From JBEBXQ01 sp040391535 (GTDB lineage Bacteria; Bacteroidota; Bacteroidia; Cytophagales; Spirosomataceae), in contig JBEBXQ010000044.1 in assembly GCA_040391535.1 (NCBI GenBank), forward strand, positions 1 to 31,448: a DNA stretch of 31,448 bases, read 5' to 3'. Below are positions 17,896-26,354 of this stretch, piece after piece. The notes beneath the pieces are model-generated. The model made no database searches and had not been told where the DNA came from. It saw only the letters and a program-made list of their open reading frames with translations. A program made the position numbers and the translations under genes. Position 1 is the stretch's first letter. Each line of letters begins with the position of its first letter.

Positions 17896-19488
17896 ATGAC
17901 ATTGAAAATGAAAAGATTAAATATAAAAAACTTTACGAAGGTGCTTCTGTGCGGAGCTATCTTATTCGGTCCTACGAGCTGTTCAGACTTTCTGGATGAA
18001 AGTGATCCATCTAACCTTACCCCGGAAAGCTTCTATACCATTCCCGATCATGCCGAATCTGCGATTGCTGCAACTTACGCCGGTCTGCGATTCTATGGTG
18101 AAGGAGCAGGTATTTTCTCTGCCAACTGGCAAATGCTGGAAGCTGTGACAGGAACTGCCACGACTGAAACCGGACAGAACTCCGACTTGAATAACCTTTA
18201 TTCTCTGATTTATGACGGGCAAACAGGGCATATTGTTAACTACTGGAATGGACTATATCGCCTTATTGCCAATGCGAACCTGGCAATAGATAAAATCCCG
18301 ACCATACCATTTATTCCGCCAACAGGCACGGAAGCGCAAAAAACCAGGCTTATGGGTGAAGCACGTTTTCTGAGAGCATGGGCTTATTTCAATGTGGTGA
18401 GACTTTGGGGCGATGTACCATTGATTACAAAACCGCAATCGACCTCGTCCGAGGATTTTAGTCCTGTCAGAACACCTCAGGAGGAGGTATACAATCTGAT
18501 TGTGGAAGATTTAGTAGCGGCTGAGGCAGCTGGATTACCTGCTTTCGAAACCAGTGGACGTGCAAGCCTAATGGCTGTCAAAGCATTATTGTCCAAAGTT
18601 TATTTGACTATGGCGGGCTTTCCGTTAAGTAAAGGAGCTTCTCATTATAAGCTGGCTGCGGACAAATCGCTTGAAGTAATTGCCTATTCAAAAGCTAACC
18701 CCAGCACCTTGAATTTGTTCCCGACCTATCGCGAACTACACGATGAGAATTTAAAAAACCGTGTAGAGCACCTGTTTCAAATTCAGTATAACGTTTCAGT
18801 AGCAGGGTTTCCTTTGAACGATTTCTTTCCAAACTTCAAAGCGGTAACTTACAATGGACCGGGAGGAACAGGAAGCACGGTACCAACCCTGTCGTTTTAT
18901 CAATCATACGAGGAAGGTGACCTTCGCGCCAAAGATCAGGATGGGTACTTCTACACTACTTATTATGAAAATGGTACCGGTGCAAAATTCGACCTTGGCG
19001 CCCCTTACGTTTTCAAGTATTTCAACATTGCTGCTCTGGGAGGCCCTGGCATTACGCCAACCAGGCTTAACAACCTGAATGTAAACCTGATTCGTTATGC
19101 AGAAGTTCTGTTGATCCATGCAGAAGCTCAGAATGAAGTGGGCGGCCCTAACCAGGAAGCATACGATGCATTCAAAAGAATACGTGATCGCGCACAGCTT
19201 ACCACACCTGCTATAGGAAGTTATACGCAAAACAGCTTCCGTGAGGCCGTTTGGAAAGAACGCTGGCATGAATTCTGCTATGAAGGAATCACATGGTTTG
19301 ACATGGTTCGTTTACGCAAAGTGTTCAATGAAAAGACCAAAGGGTTTGACGACTTTGTAGGACACCTCAACCTGAATGTAGGAGCCGGAGTACCGCTTCA
19401 GGAAAAACATCTTCTTTTCCCTCTTGGAGTTCAGGAAATGAGAAATAACCCTAACCTGAAACCTCAGAACCCAGGGTATCCGCAATAA
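17896..19488 (+). CDS. SusD/RagB-family nutrient-binding lipoprotein (second locus)
   Basis: 530 residues from the ATG at 17896; an ATG at 17908 is an equally possible start. The lipoprotein signal ends in GPTSC with the acceptor Cys at residue 29, followed by SDFLDES, the usual SusD opening. The family core helix reads GEARFLRAWAYFNVVRLWGD followed by VPL, and the C-terminal part has IRYAEVLLIHAEAQNEVGG, a VWKERWHEFCYEGITWFDMV block and a PLG...NPNLKPQNPGYP ending. It is the last intact gene of this locus; no enzyme gene follows on the same strand. Confidence 0.94.
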   Translation: MTLKMKRLNIKNFTKVLLCGAILFGPTSCSDFLDESDPSNLTPESFYTIPDHAESAIAATYAGLRFYGEGAGIFSANWQMLEAVTGTATTETGQNSDLNNLYSLIYDGQTGHIVNYWNGLYRLIANANLAIDKIPTIPFIPPTGTEAQKTRLMGEARFLRAWAYFNVVRLWGDVPLITKPQSTSSEDFSPVRTPQEEVYNLIVEDLVAAEAAGLPAFETSGRASLMAVKALLSKVYLTMAGFPLSKGASHYKLAADKSLEVIAYSKANPSTLNLFPTYRELHDENLKNRVEHLFQIQYNVSVAGFPLNDFFPNFKAVTYNGPGGTGSTVPTLSFYQSYEEGDLRAKDQDGYFYTTYYENGTGAKFDLGAPYVFKYFNIAALGGPGITPTRLNNLNVNLIRYAEVLLIHAEAQNEVGGPNQEAYDAFKRIRDRAQLTTPAIGSYTQNSFREAVWKERWHEFCYEGITWFDMVRLRKVFNEKTKGFDDFVGHLNLNVGAGVPLQEKHLLFPLGVQEMRNNPNLKPQNPGYPQ

Positions 19489-19504
19489 ATAATCCAAAGC
19501 AACA

Positions 19505-19544
19505 TAAATGATAATGGGAGCCCGTCAGCTCCCATTATCATTTA
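19505..19544 (+). terminator. 17-bp hairpin, likely terminator of the second SusCD operon
   Basis: The arm at 19505-19521 (TAAATGATAATGGGAGC) pairs perfectly with 19528-19544 around a six-base loop CCGTCA, starting 17 bases after the susD stop. Stem length and position fit an intrinsic terminator. The U-tract is weak (the arm ends in ATTTA followed by A's), so it may instead be mainly an mRNA 3' end stabiliser. Confidence 0.65.
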
Positions 19545-19612
19545 AAAAATATCCTGAATAAAGATATTTTCGCTATATTCACATTTATCTGATCCTGTCC
19601 GGGCCTACCTTA

Positions 19613-19954
19613 GTGAAGAACCCTATCATTCCAATACTCATTTCCATAGCGCTGATATTCCTTATAGAAAAATTGAGTTTATAGTATAAACCCCGCGATG
19701 AATTTGTTAATCAATTTAAAAATGAGCGGTTTTATGTAGTGATTTTTCCGGGCAACCCTATCTCCACAGAGATGAAAGAGATGTTGAGGGAACGGAATAT
19801 AAATTATCTGGACTATTCAGATTTAACGGATCTGAAGGACAATGGTATGCTTCCTTTTGACAATGCCCATCCACGTCCTGAAGTCTATGCAGCCATCGCC
19901 GGACAGCTGAAAAAAGATCTGGAGAAAATGAAGATTCTGCAAAATGCCCATTGA
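19613..19954 (+). pseudogene. Remnant of an SGNH/GDSL-type hydrolase gene with internal deletion
   Basis: From a GTG at 19613 the frame encodes a membrane-anchor-like segment, VKNPIIPILISIALIFLIEK, then a TAG at 19682. In the same frame, immediately after the stop, comes FYVVIFPGNP and later LPFDNAHPRPEVYAAIAGQL, whose D-x-x-H block resembles the catalytic Asp-His end of SGNH hydrolases. About 90 codons remain after the stop, far shorter than such an enzyme (usually 200-400 residues), and the N-terminal Gly-Asp-Ser block is missing. The simplest reading is a decayed gene whose middle was deleted. The C-terminal piece could alternatively start at a GTG at 19739 and be a small protein, which I consider unlikely. 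Confidence 0.6.
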
Positions 19955-19982
19955 TAATCATCAGGATTACCAGACTCCGGGA

Positions 19983-20612
19983 CTATGAATTACGCCTGAG
20001 ATTTTCCTTATCTGATATTTCAGGTAAAGAGCGGAGGGTATTTAGAGCAAAGGCATATTCTTCTTTTGTATTGGCATTGAACATTTCCAGCGGGTGCCTG
20101 GAACTGATCATTTTAGTAGTATGGTTACGCAGAAACTCTCTGGGTGAATTGATTCCGGTAGCCAGTACTTCTTTCAGAGCTATGGCTAATCCCTTCGCTT
20201 CCCATATCCCCACCAGGGGTTCGGGCCATCCTGACTCATTCTGATATACCGTTGCTGTTTTCTCAGCATCCCTGTTCTCAATAAGCCGGCTGAGGGTTTC
20301 TTCGGTAATGAAAGGTAAATCCACAGCAACGATCAGCCAGTTCGCTTCGGGAAAAGCTGTGTGCGCAGATAAAATTCCATTGAACGGACCTCCGCAATCC
20401 ACACTGTCCGGAATACAATCATAACCTGTCTCCCTGATGTCTTTCTGATCTTCGCGGCAACTGAAAAAAGTTCTCACACAAAACCGGTTCAGCAGATCAT
20501 ATAAATGGTGATATTGGTCCGTCTGGTGGTAAACAAGGGTGCCCTTATCCTGTCCCATCCGGCTGCTCCTGCCTCCTGTCAGTATGAGGCCGAACAATGC
20601 TGTCTTCTCCAT
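19983..20612 (-). CDS. mobA: Molybdenum cofactor guanylyltransferase MobA
   Basis: 209 residues. The nucleotide-binding signature LILTGGRSSRMGQDKG lies at 9-24, and further family blocks are IPDSVDCGGPFNGILSA, VAVDLPFIT (the metal-binding Asp) and WPEPLVGIWE. MobA transfers GMP from GTP to Mo-molybdopterin, giving the bis-MGD cofactor used by nitrate reductases, and acts in the cytoplasm. It is the last gene of the minus-strand series after the response regulator, 40 bp away, and its product fits the Mo enzyme encoded at the right end of the window. It runs toward the SGNH remnant and I see no clear terminator for it. Confidence 0.93.
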   Translation of the reverse strand: MEKTALFGLILTGGRSSRMGQDKGTLVYHQTDQYHHLYDLLNRFCVRTFFSCREDQKDIRETGYDCIPDSVDCGGPFNGILSAHTAFPEANWLIVAVDLPFITEETLSRLIENRDAEKTATVYQNESGWPEPLVGIWEAKGLAIALKEVLATGINSPREFLRNHTTKMISSRHPLEMFNANTKEEYAFALNTLRSLPEISDKENLRRNS

Positions 20613-20652
20613 TTTTTTCAGGTTATCAGGTTCCGTAAAGCTTATGTATTAG

Positions 20653-21312
20653 TTACTTCAGTCCCGGTTCTTCATCCAGCTTTTTCAGCAGCTCCACCAC
20701 ATTGGAAACCCTGAGCTTTTTCATAATATTAAAGCGGTGTGTCTCAATTGTACGAACACTTTTGCCTAACTGTTCCGCGATTTCCTTATTCCCGGCACCT
20801 TGGGCGATCATACCCAGAATCTGCTTTTCCCTTTTTGTGATGTCGTATTGCTGGGGGGTATCAACCTGTGGTGATTTCTTTTCTTTTACATTCAGGTAAT
20901 TACTGACAAGCACCTTACTCACATCTCCGCTAAAGTACTTTTCCCCATTGTAAATTACCTTAATAGCTTTCATAAACTCCTCCTTGCTGGTATCTTTCAG
21001 CAGATACCCTGCAGCACCGCAATCTATTGATTGCAGAATGTAGTCTTCGTCATCGTGCATGGAAAGAATCAGCGCCCTGGTCGGTAAACCTGATGCAGTG
21101 AGTTTTCTGGTCGCATCCAGACCGTTCATTACCGGCATCCGGATGTCAATAATCAGTAAATCAGGGAGTAACCGGCTTACTGCCTCCAGCGCTTCCTGTC
21201 CGTTGGAGACCTCTCCTATCACTTCTATTTCCTTTTCATCTTCAAGCAGATTCCGGATGCCGTTTCTGACTAACTGGTGATCATCTGCCAGCAAAACTCT
21301 TATATTTTCCAT
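20653..21312 (-). CDS. NarL/FixJ-type response regulator
   Basis: 219 residues from the ATG at 21312; a TTG two codons earlier is not needed. The receiver domain has the acidic pair DD near residues 10-11, the phosphorylation site in LLIIDIRMP (Asp56), and LLKD for the conserved lysine. The C-terminal part is a LuxR-type helix-turn-helix: DITKREKQILGMIAQGAGNK, EIAEQLGKSVRTIETHRFNI and MKKL. It starts 11 bases after the kinase stop, so it is its cognate partner. Given the surrounding nitrate genes it probably activates them in response to nitrate or nitrite; the TAC-type repeats at 23167-23191 and 26292-26319 are candidate binding sites. Confidence 0.93.
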   Translation of the reverse strand: MENIRVLLADDHQLVRNGIRNLLEDEKEIEVIGEVSNGQEALEAVSRLLPDLLIIDIRMPVMNGLDATRKLTASGLPTRALILSMHDDEDYILQSIDCGAAGYLLKDTSKEEFMKAIKVIYNGEKYFSGDVSKVLVSNYLNVKEKKSPQVDTPQQYDITKREKQILGMIAQGAGNKEIAEQLGKSVRTIETHRFNIMKKLRVSNVVELLKKLDEEPGLK

Positions 21313-21323
21313 TTTCAAGATAG

Positions 21324-23147
21324 TTAATCCAACGGAACGGTTATCTGAATAGTCGTTCCTACTCCTTTCACAGAAGTAATATCACATTGGCCGTTGACAA
21401 AATTTGCTCTTTCACGGATGTTAAATATACCATGACCCGAAGCTGAAAAGTGCCCTTCAGCTTCCAGCTTACTGATATCAAACCCCTTGCCATTATCCGT
21501 AATATCCAGCTGAAGATACCTGAAATTATGCGAAATCGTTATTTTAATCTCCGTGGCTTCCGCATATTTTATCGTGTTATTCACCGCTTCCTGAACAATC
21601 CGGTACAGGTTGTTTTCCACTTTACCCTCCAGTCTTGATAAAAACCCGGTTTTGTTTTCAAAAGTAACCTGTATATCTGCAATTTTAGACATTTCCTTAC
21701 TGAACTTATTCAGTACTGAAACAATTCCGTAATCCGACAAAGCACTTGGCGTAAGATTAAACGAAACACGCCTTACTTCCCTGATTACTTTCAGTAAAAG
21801 TTCCCGGGATGTTTTCAGCTTTTCCTTTTCATGTGGCGATCCGACCGAATGAATACTTTCCAGGTTAAATTTCATGGCCGAGAGCAATTGCCCGATCCCG
21901 TCATGCATATCCCTCGAAATCCTTTTTCTTTCCTCCTCCTGTCCTTCCAGAATCAAAGCAGACCTGAACTGCTGTTCTTTCACCTTTTTTTCGATCCGTT
22001 CCCGGCTTATCTCCTGAGAAATCGCTTCTGCTTCTTTCTTTTCTGTTTCATCAGCACCGATGATCATCAGATCAGCCACCGATCCGTCTTCATTCATGGT
22101 AGGAACAATATTGAGCCTGAGCCACACAAAGTCCCCACTCCTGCTGGTTACTTTAATCTCTCCGTTCCATGATTGTCCGGAAAGCACCAACTGCCTGATA
22201 CTTTTCAGATAATCTGCCCCGTACCCTTCTGACTCCAGCCAGTCAAACAGGTTTGCCGGCTTCTCCTCTTCAAATTCCATCACCATTCCGAAGCGTTCGG
22301 AAAAGAAATCAAAATCGCCTTCCGGGTTGCATCTGGCATATACTGTAAAGTCTTCAACCGATACGTCTACTTCCAGCAAATCCTGGTAGGCCTGCTCCAG
22401 TGAATTATACAATGCACTCATCTCCAGTGCCATTTTCCTTGATTTCTCTTCTGAAAGAGATCGTTTTTCAAACGCTTCCCGGATTGTTCGGACAGACGGA
22501 AGAAAAATGAAGAATACTTCAAAAGCAATAATGGCCAGCAAAACCACAAGCAGAAAAACTTCCATTCGCTTTAAGGCAAAAACCTTGGTTCTTGCTTCCT
22601 TTTCATATTGGGAAACAATCTGGTCCATACCTTTCAGAAAAGCCTTTTCATGCGCTACAATCGTATTTATGTAGGGTACAAGGCTGTCCTGAGAGACTGC
22701 AATATCATTTTCCAAAGCCGAATAAACTCCCTGCCCTGCTTTACTGATTATTTCATGGTCGGGATCAATACCGGCAAACATATCTGCTGAAACCCTGGAA
22801 GCAGGCACATGAAAGGATCCGTTACCTCCACCTGACTGAAGAATTCCGTACGCAGTATCCCACTCCATAAGCAGCGGAGCAAGATCATGCAGTAGTTCCT
22901 TTCTTTTAAGAGTATCAGCAGCATTCCCCAGCAACAAGACCGTTTTACTGATATTCTGGCTCAGCATCCGTTGTCTGCCGGAAAGGTTGATCAGGTGGGA
23001 ATCGTTTTCCTGTTCACTGATAAATGACTGAATCAGCAACTGACTGATGATAAAACTGACCGCCAGTGCAAACAAGGCTATCAGATAATACCTTCCCAGT
23101 TTTTCAAATTTTGGTTTTGGTGCCAAAGGCTGATTCTCCATATTCAT
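21324..23147 (-). CDS. NarX-like sensor histidine kinase with PAS domain
   Basis: 607 residues. Two membrane segments (about 20-41 and 196-217) flank a periplasmic domain. Just after the first is INLSGRQRMLSQNISK (53-68), which matches the P-box type sequence of nitrate sensors and PilJ-type domains. A PAS domain (about 260-370, with SGDFVWLRLNIVP) follows the second membrane segment. The kinase core has the HisKA_3 phosphorylation site RISRDMHDGIGQ with His415, an N-box AVNNTIKYAE at 521-530, and the ATP-lid motifs DNGKGF (551-556) and GHGIFNIRERA. Ligand is most likely nitrate or nitrite, judging from the P-box and the nir/nas neighbours. An alternative start two codons in (23141) is possible. 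A 142-bp gap to nirD allows its own promoter. Confidence 0.92.
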   Translation of the reverse strand: MNMENQPLAPKPKFEKLGRYYLIALFALAVSFIISQLLIQSFISEQENDSHLINLSGRQRMLSQNISKTVLLLGNAADTLKRKELLHDLAPLLMEWDTAYGILQSGGGNGSFHVPASRVSADMFAGIDPDHEIISKAGQGVYSALENDIAVSQDSLVPYINTIVAHEKAFLKGMDQIVSQYEKEARTKVFALKRMEVFLLVVLLAIIAFEVFFIFLPSVRTIREAFEKRSLSEEKSRKMALEMSALYNSLEQAYQDLLEVDVSVEDFTVYARCNPEGDFDFFSERFGMVMEFEEEKPANLFDWLESEGYGADYLKSIRQLVLSGQSWNGEIKVTSRSGDFVWLRLNIVPTMNEDGSVADLMIIGADETEKKEAEAISQEISRERIEKKVKEQQFRSALILEGQEEERKRISRDMHDGIGQLLSAMKFNLESIHSVGSPHEKEKLKTSRELLLKVIREVRRVSFNLTPSALSDYGIVSVLNKFSKEMSKIADIQVTFENKTGFLSRLEGKVENNLYRIVQEAVNNTIKYAEATEIKITISHNFRYLQLDITDNGKGFDISKLEAEGHFSASGHGIFNIRERANFVNGQCDITSVKGVGTTIQITVPLD

Positions 23148-23160
23148 CGTAAAACAGATC

Positions 23161-23191
23161 TAAAATTACGTATTTATACTTATTTACCCAA
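23161..23191. promoter_or_regulatory. Candidate regulator-binding repeats and promoter before the kinase gene
   Basis: On the plus strand TACGTAT (23167-23173), TACTTAT (23177-23183) and TACCCAA (23185-23191) follow each other at 10- and 8-base intervals; TACTTAT is a perfect match to the E. coli NarL heptamer TACYYMT. On the minus strand TAATTTTA (23168-23161) is one base off the Bacteroidota -7 box and lies about 14 bases before the kinase ATG. The ten bases TTTATACTTA recur in the nirB/cobA promoter. Regulation by the adjacent response regulator is inference. Confidence 0.45.
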
Positions 23192-23289
23192 TGATTGCTG
23201 GTTTTGATTACGCTGCAATCCGGGTATTCATAGAGTCTGTCCGTTTTCAATGGATAATAGTGGCTTTGCTTTACCGGATTTCTTCATCA

Positions 23290-23667
23290 TCAGGCTTCAA
23301 ATCCTACGAATACGAATCCATCCTGAATTTTAACCGGATAAGTGGCAATATCACATCCATCCCCATTCAGGTTCTTTCCGGATTTCAGAGAAAATGTTTT
23401 TTTATGAAACGGACAGGCTACTTTAGGCTCCTCTCCCTCCGAACCGATCAGCCCACGGGAAAGGATCATCTGCATTTTGTGGGGGCAAAGATTCTGGCAG
23501 GCATACCATTCCTTTCTCCGGCTGAAATTAAAAACAGCTACCTGCAGATCTTTGTATTTGATACAAGCCCCGCCATTCTCGGGGAAACTTTCCACAGGGG
23601 CAGCTTTATACCAGTGCGTTACTTTGCTGAAGTCGGTATTTCTGTATTTCTCTAATTCCGTTATCAT
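23290..23667 (-). CDS. nirD: Nitrite reductase small subunit NirD (Rieske type)
   Basis: 125 residues, the usual size for NirD. It keeps all Rieske [2Fe-2S] ligands: Cys61 and His63 in CPH, Cys85 and His88 in CPFH, with the loop between them. Many NirD proteins have lost these residues, so here the subunit may hold a real cluster and pass electrons to the large subunit. It begins 36 bases after the nirB stop and is surely co-transcribed with it. Cytoplasmic; together with NirB it reduces nitrite to ammonium using NADH. Confidence 0.93.
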   Translation of the reverse strand: MITELEKYRNTDFSKVTHWYKAAPVESFPENGGACIKYKDLQVAVFNFSRRKEWYACQNLCPHKMQMILSRGLIGSEGEEPKVACPFHKKTFSLKSGKNLNGDGCDIATYPVKIQDGFVFVGFEA

Positions 23668-23703
23668 CGTATTGCGTAGTTATAGTTATCATTAATAATC
23701 GTA

Positions 23704-26199
23704 TCATCCCCAGGATGCCGGGATTTTCTGACCTCTCATTTCCTGAAATGCGATCGTCGGGTCATTTTCTTCCACGTTCACAAAATGCCTGAAACGGGCC
23801 CTCAGCTCCGGGGTATTCACCACTTCTTTCCATTCGCAGGCATAGGTTTCTATCATCCGGGTCATTTCGCTTTCCAGCTCTGCCCCGATATTCAGTGAGT
23901 CATTCACCACTACATCCCGCAGGTAATCAATCCCTCCTTCCATTTTATTCAGCCAGGTGGCCGTGCGGTTCAGCGGCTCAGCGGTGCGGATATAAAACAT
24001 CAGGAAACGGTCGATATACCGCAGGCAGGTTTCGCTGTCGAGATCCGTTGCCAGTAACTGAGCGTGCTGGGGTTTGGAACCGCCGTTACCGCATACGTAA
24101 AGGTTCCAGCCTTTCTCGGTGGCAATAATGCCAAAATCTTTACTCTGCGCCTCGGCACATTCCCTGATACAACCCGATACTGCCCCTTTCAGCTTATGCG
24201 GTGAACGCAATCCTCTGTAACGCTCTTCTACCTGAATGGCAAATGAAACCGCATCCTGTACACCAAACCTGCACCAGGTAGTTCCGACACAGCTTTTGAC
24301 CGTCCGGAGCGACTTCCCGTAGGCATGACCGCTTTCAAAACCAGCATTGATCAGCTCTTCCCATATATCCGGCAGCTGGTCTACTCTGGCGCCAAACAAA
24401 TCAATCCGTTGTCCGCCGGTAATCTTGGTATAAAGCTCATACTTACGGGCCACTTCGCCGATGACAATCAGCTTTTCGGGTGTAATTTCTCCCCCGGGAA
24501 TACGAGGTACTACCGAGTAGGTACCGCCTCTCTGAATATTGGCCAGAAAACGGTCATTAGTATCCTGGATAGTATCCTGCTTTGTGATCAGCTCATTCCA
24601 GACACTGGCCAGGATAGACGCTACTGCCGGCTTGCACACCTCACAGCCATCACCTTTACCAAACTCATCCAGCAACACGTCATACGACCTGATTTCTTTT
24701 ACCTTAATGATATCCAGCAGTTCCTGGCGCGAGTAGTCAAAATGCTCACAAAGCACATTTCTGACCTGCCTGCCCATCGCTTTCAACTGATATTTCAGCA
24801 AATCGCTGATCATGGGCATGCATCCTCCACAACCCGTACCCGCTTTGGTACAGGATTTGATTTCCGACAACTGAGTAAGTCCGCCTTCTTCAATAACCTT
24901 ACAGATCGCCCCTTTGGTTATGTTTTCACAGGAACAGATCTGAGCTTCAACCGGCAGGTTTTCAATGCCGGAACCCTGATGCTCACTGGCTTTCCCGATG
25001 TTGAGTATCAGACTTTCCGGTACCGGCGGAACCGGCATGCTGTTCTGAACCATTTGCCACAGCATATTATAAGAAGAAGCATCACCCACCAGAATACCAC
25101 CAAGCAGATTTTTCCCGTCGGGTGTAATATTGATACGTTTGTAAAGTCCTTTTACACTGTCTTCATATACAATAGATTTTGCTTCCTTACCAGCAGCAAA
25201 CGGATCGCCGAAACTAGCCACATCAATACCGATCAGCTTCAGTTTGGTAGACATATCAAACCCCTTAAAAGGCCTGACAGGCTGGCCGGTAAGTTGATTC
25301 ACCACCTGTGTGGCCATTTCATAACATGGAGCAATGAGTCCATACACCATGTTGTTACAGGAAGCTGCCTCACCGATAGCATAAATGGATTCGTCGCTGG
25401 TTTGCATATATTCATTTACCACAAAACCTCCCCGGGGAGCCTTCTCCAATCCTGATGGTACGGCCAGTTCATCCCGGGGTTTGATTCCGGCAGAAATCAC
25501 CAGCATATCAACATGCAGTGAAGTGTCATCCATAAACTCAAGGCCCGTCAGCTTTCCGTTACCGTTAATCCGGCGCGTGTTTTTATTCAGATGAATATGA
25601 ATTCCCAGACCTTCCAGCTTTTTCTGAAGCACAGCAGAAGCTGCTTCATCAAGCTGCCGGGGCATCAGACGGGGGGCAAATTCCACCACATGCGCTTCCA
25701 GACCCAGATCCAGTACCGACTTAGCGGCTTCCAGTCCGAGTAACCCGCCCCCCATAACAGCTGCCGATTTCACATTTTTAGCATAACTTATAATAGCGTC
25801 CAGATCTTCAATGGTACGATAAACAAATACCCCTTTTTTCTCTACCCCCTCCACAGACGGCACAAAAGCCCCCGAACCGGTAGCCAGGATAAGTGTATCA
25901 TAAGGAACTTCCTCGCCCGTATGCCCTTTTACCGTCTTTTTTTCCCTGTCAATCGAAACAATCAGTTCATTGGTGCGAAGATCAATCTGATTTTCCTGAT
26001 ACCAGGTCCGCGGTGCCATTAATAATTCCTCCGCCGTAGTACCGGCAATATAGGAACTCAGATGAACCCTGTCATAAGCCGGCAATGGCTCTTCACCAAA
26101 AACCGTCAGATGAAAGTTTTGTCCGCCTTCGGCAGACCGCAGCTTTTCACAGAATTTAAAGCCTGTCATTCCATTTCCGATTACAACAATCCTTTTCAT
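23704..26199 (-). CDS. nirB: NADH-dependent nitrite reductase large subunit NirB
   Basis: 831 residues, full family length. Order: FAD-binding motif GNGMTG at 8-13, NAD-binding motif MGGGLLGLEAAK at 149-160, a BFD-like [2Fe-2S] site with Cys422, Cys424, Cys457 and Cys460, a second BFD-like repeat with GDGCEVCKP (Cys519, Cys522), then the sulfite/nitrite reductase half with the [4Fe-4S]-sirohaem ligands Cys637, Cys643, Cys677 and Cys681. It catalyses six-electron reduction of nitrite to ammonium in the cytoplasm. It is transcribed divergently from cobA, which makes the sirohaem precursor it needs, across a 155-bp promoter region. A long frame on the opposite strand is a shadow. Confidence 0.97.
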   Translation of the reverse strand: MKRIVVIGNGMTGFKFCEKLRSAEGGQNFHLTVFGEEPLPAYDRVHLSSYIAGTTAEELLMAPRTWYQENQIDLRTNELIVSIDREKKTVKGHTGEEVPYDTLILATGSGAFVPSVEGVEKKGVFVYRTIEDLDAIISYAKNVKSAAVMGGGLLGLEAAKSVLDLGLEAHVVEFAPRLMPRQLDEAASAVLQKKLEGLGIHIHLNKNTRRINGNGKLTGLEFMDDTSLHVDMLVISAGIKPRDELAVPSGLEKAPRGGFVVNEYMQTSDESIYAIGEAASCNNMVYGLIAPCYEMATQVVNQLTGQPVRPFKGFDMSTKLKLIGIDVASFGDPFAAGKEAKSIVYEDSVKGLYKRINITPDGKNLLGGILVGDASSYNMLWQMVQNSMPVPPVPESLILNIGKASEHQGSGIENLPVEAQICSCENITKGAICKVIEEGGLTQLSEIKSCTKAGTGCGGCMPMISDLLKYQLKAMGRQVRNVLCEHFDYSRQELLDIIKVKEIRSYDVLLDEFGKGDGCEVCKPAVASILASVWNELITKQDTIQDTNDRFLANIQRGGTYSVVPRIPGGEITPEKLIVIGEVARKYELYTKITGGQRIDLFGARVDQLPDIWEELINAGFESGHAYGKSLRTVKSCVGTTWCRFGVQDAVSFAIQVEERYRGLRSPHKLKGAVSGCIRECAEAQSKDFGIIATEKGWNLYVCGNGGSKPQHAQLLATDLDSETCLRYIDRFLMFYIRTAEPLNRTATWLNKMEGGIDYLRDVVVNDSLNIGAELESEMTRMIETYACEWKEVVNTPELRARFRHFVNVEENDPTIAFQEMRGQKIPASWG

Positions 26200-26286
26200 A
26201 CTGTTCTTATTTTTGATTACAATTTTTCTACGTAATAACGCGTATCCTATCCGGCTATCCGGGGGCTAAATTAAAAAATAATTTTA

Positions 26287-26325
26287 TAAAACTAAGTATT
26301 ATTACTTATTTTATACTTAATTTTG
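26287..26325. promoter_or_regulatory. Divergent nirB/cobA promoter with TAC-type repeats
   Basis: TAATTTTG at 26318-26325 is a perfect TANNTTTG -7 box for the plus strand, about 30 bases before the cobA ATG, with no TTTG at the -33 position. On the minus strand TAGTTTTA (26294-26287) is a one-mismatch -7 box for nirB. Between them lie CTAAGTA (26292-26298), TACTTAT (26303-26309, perfect NarL-type heptamer) and TACTTAA (26314-26320). The shared placement fits activator sites replacing the -33 boxes of both promoters. Sites are seen; function is inferred, and the region is AT-rich. Confidence 0.5.
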
Positions 26326-26354
26326 TTTCGTTCAATTACGTAAAGAAGAAAGAT

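Noticed and set aside
24325..25455. 376-codon open frame on the plus strand inside nirB
   Set aside because: The minus strand encodes a full NirB with all cofactor motifs in order; the plus frame has no recognisable motif or start signal and is a shadow.
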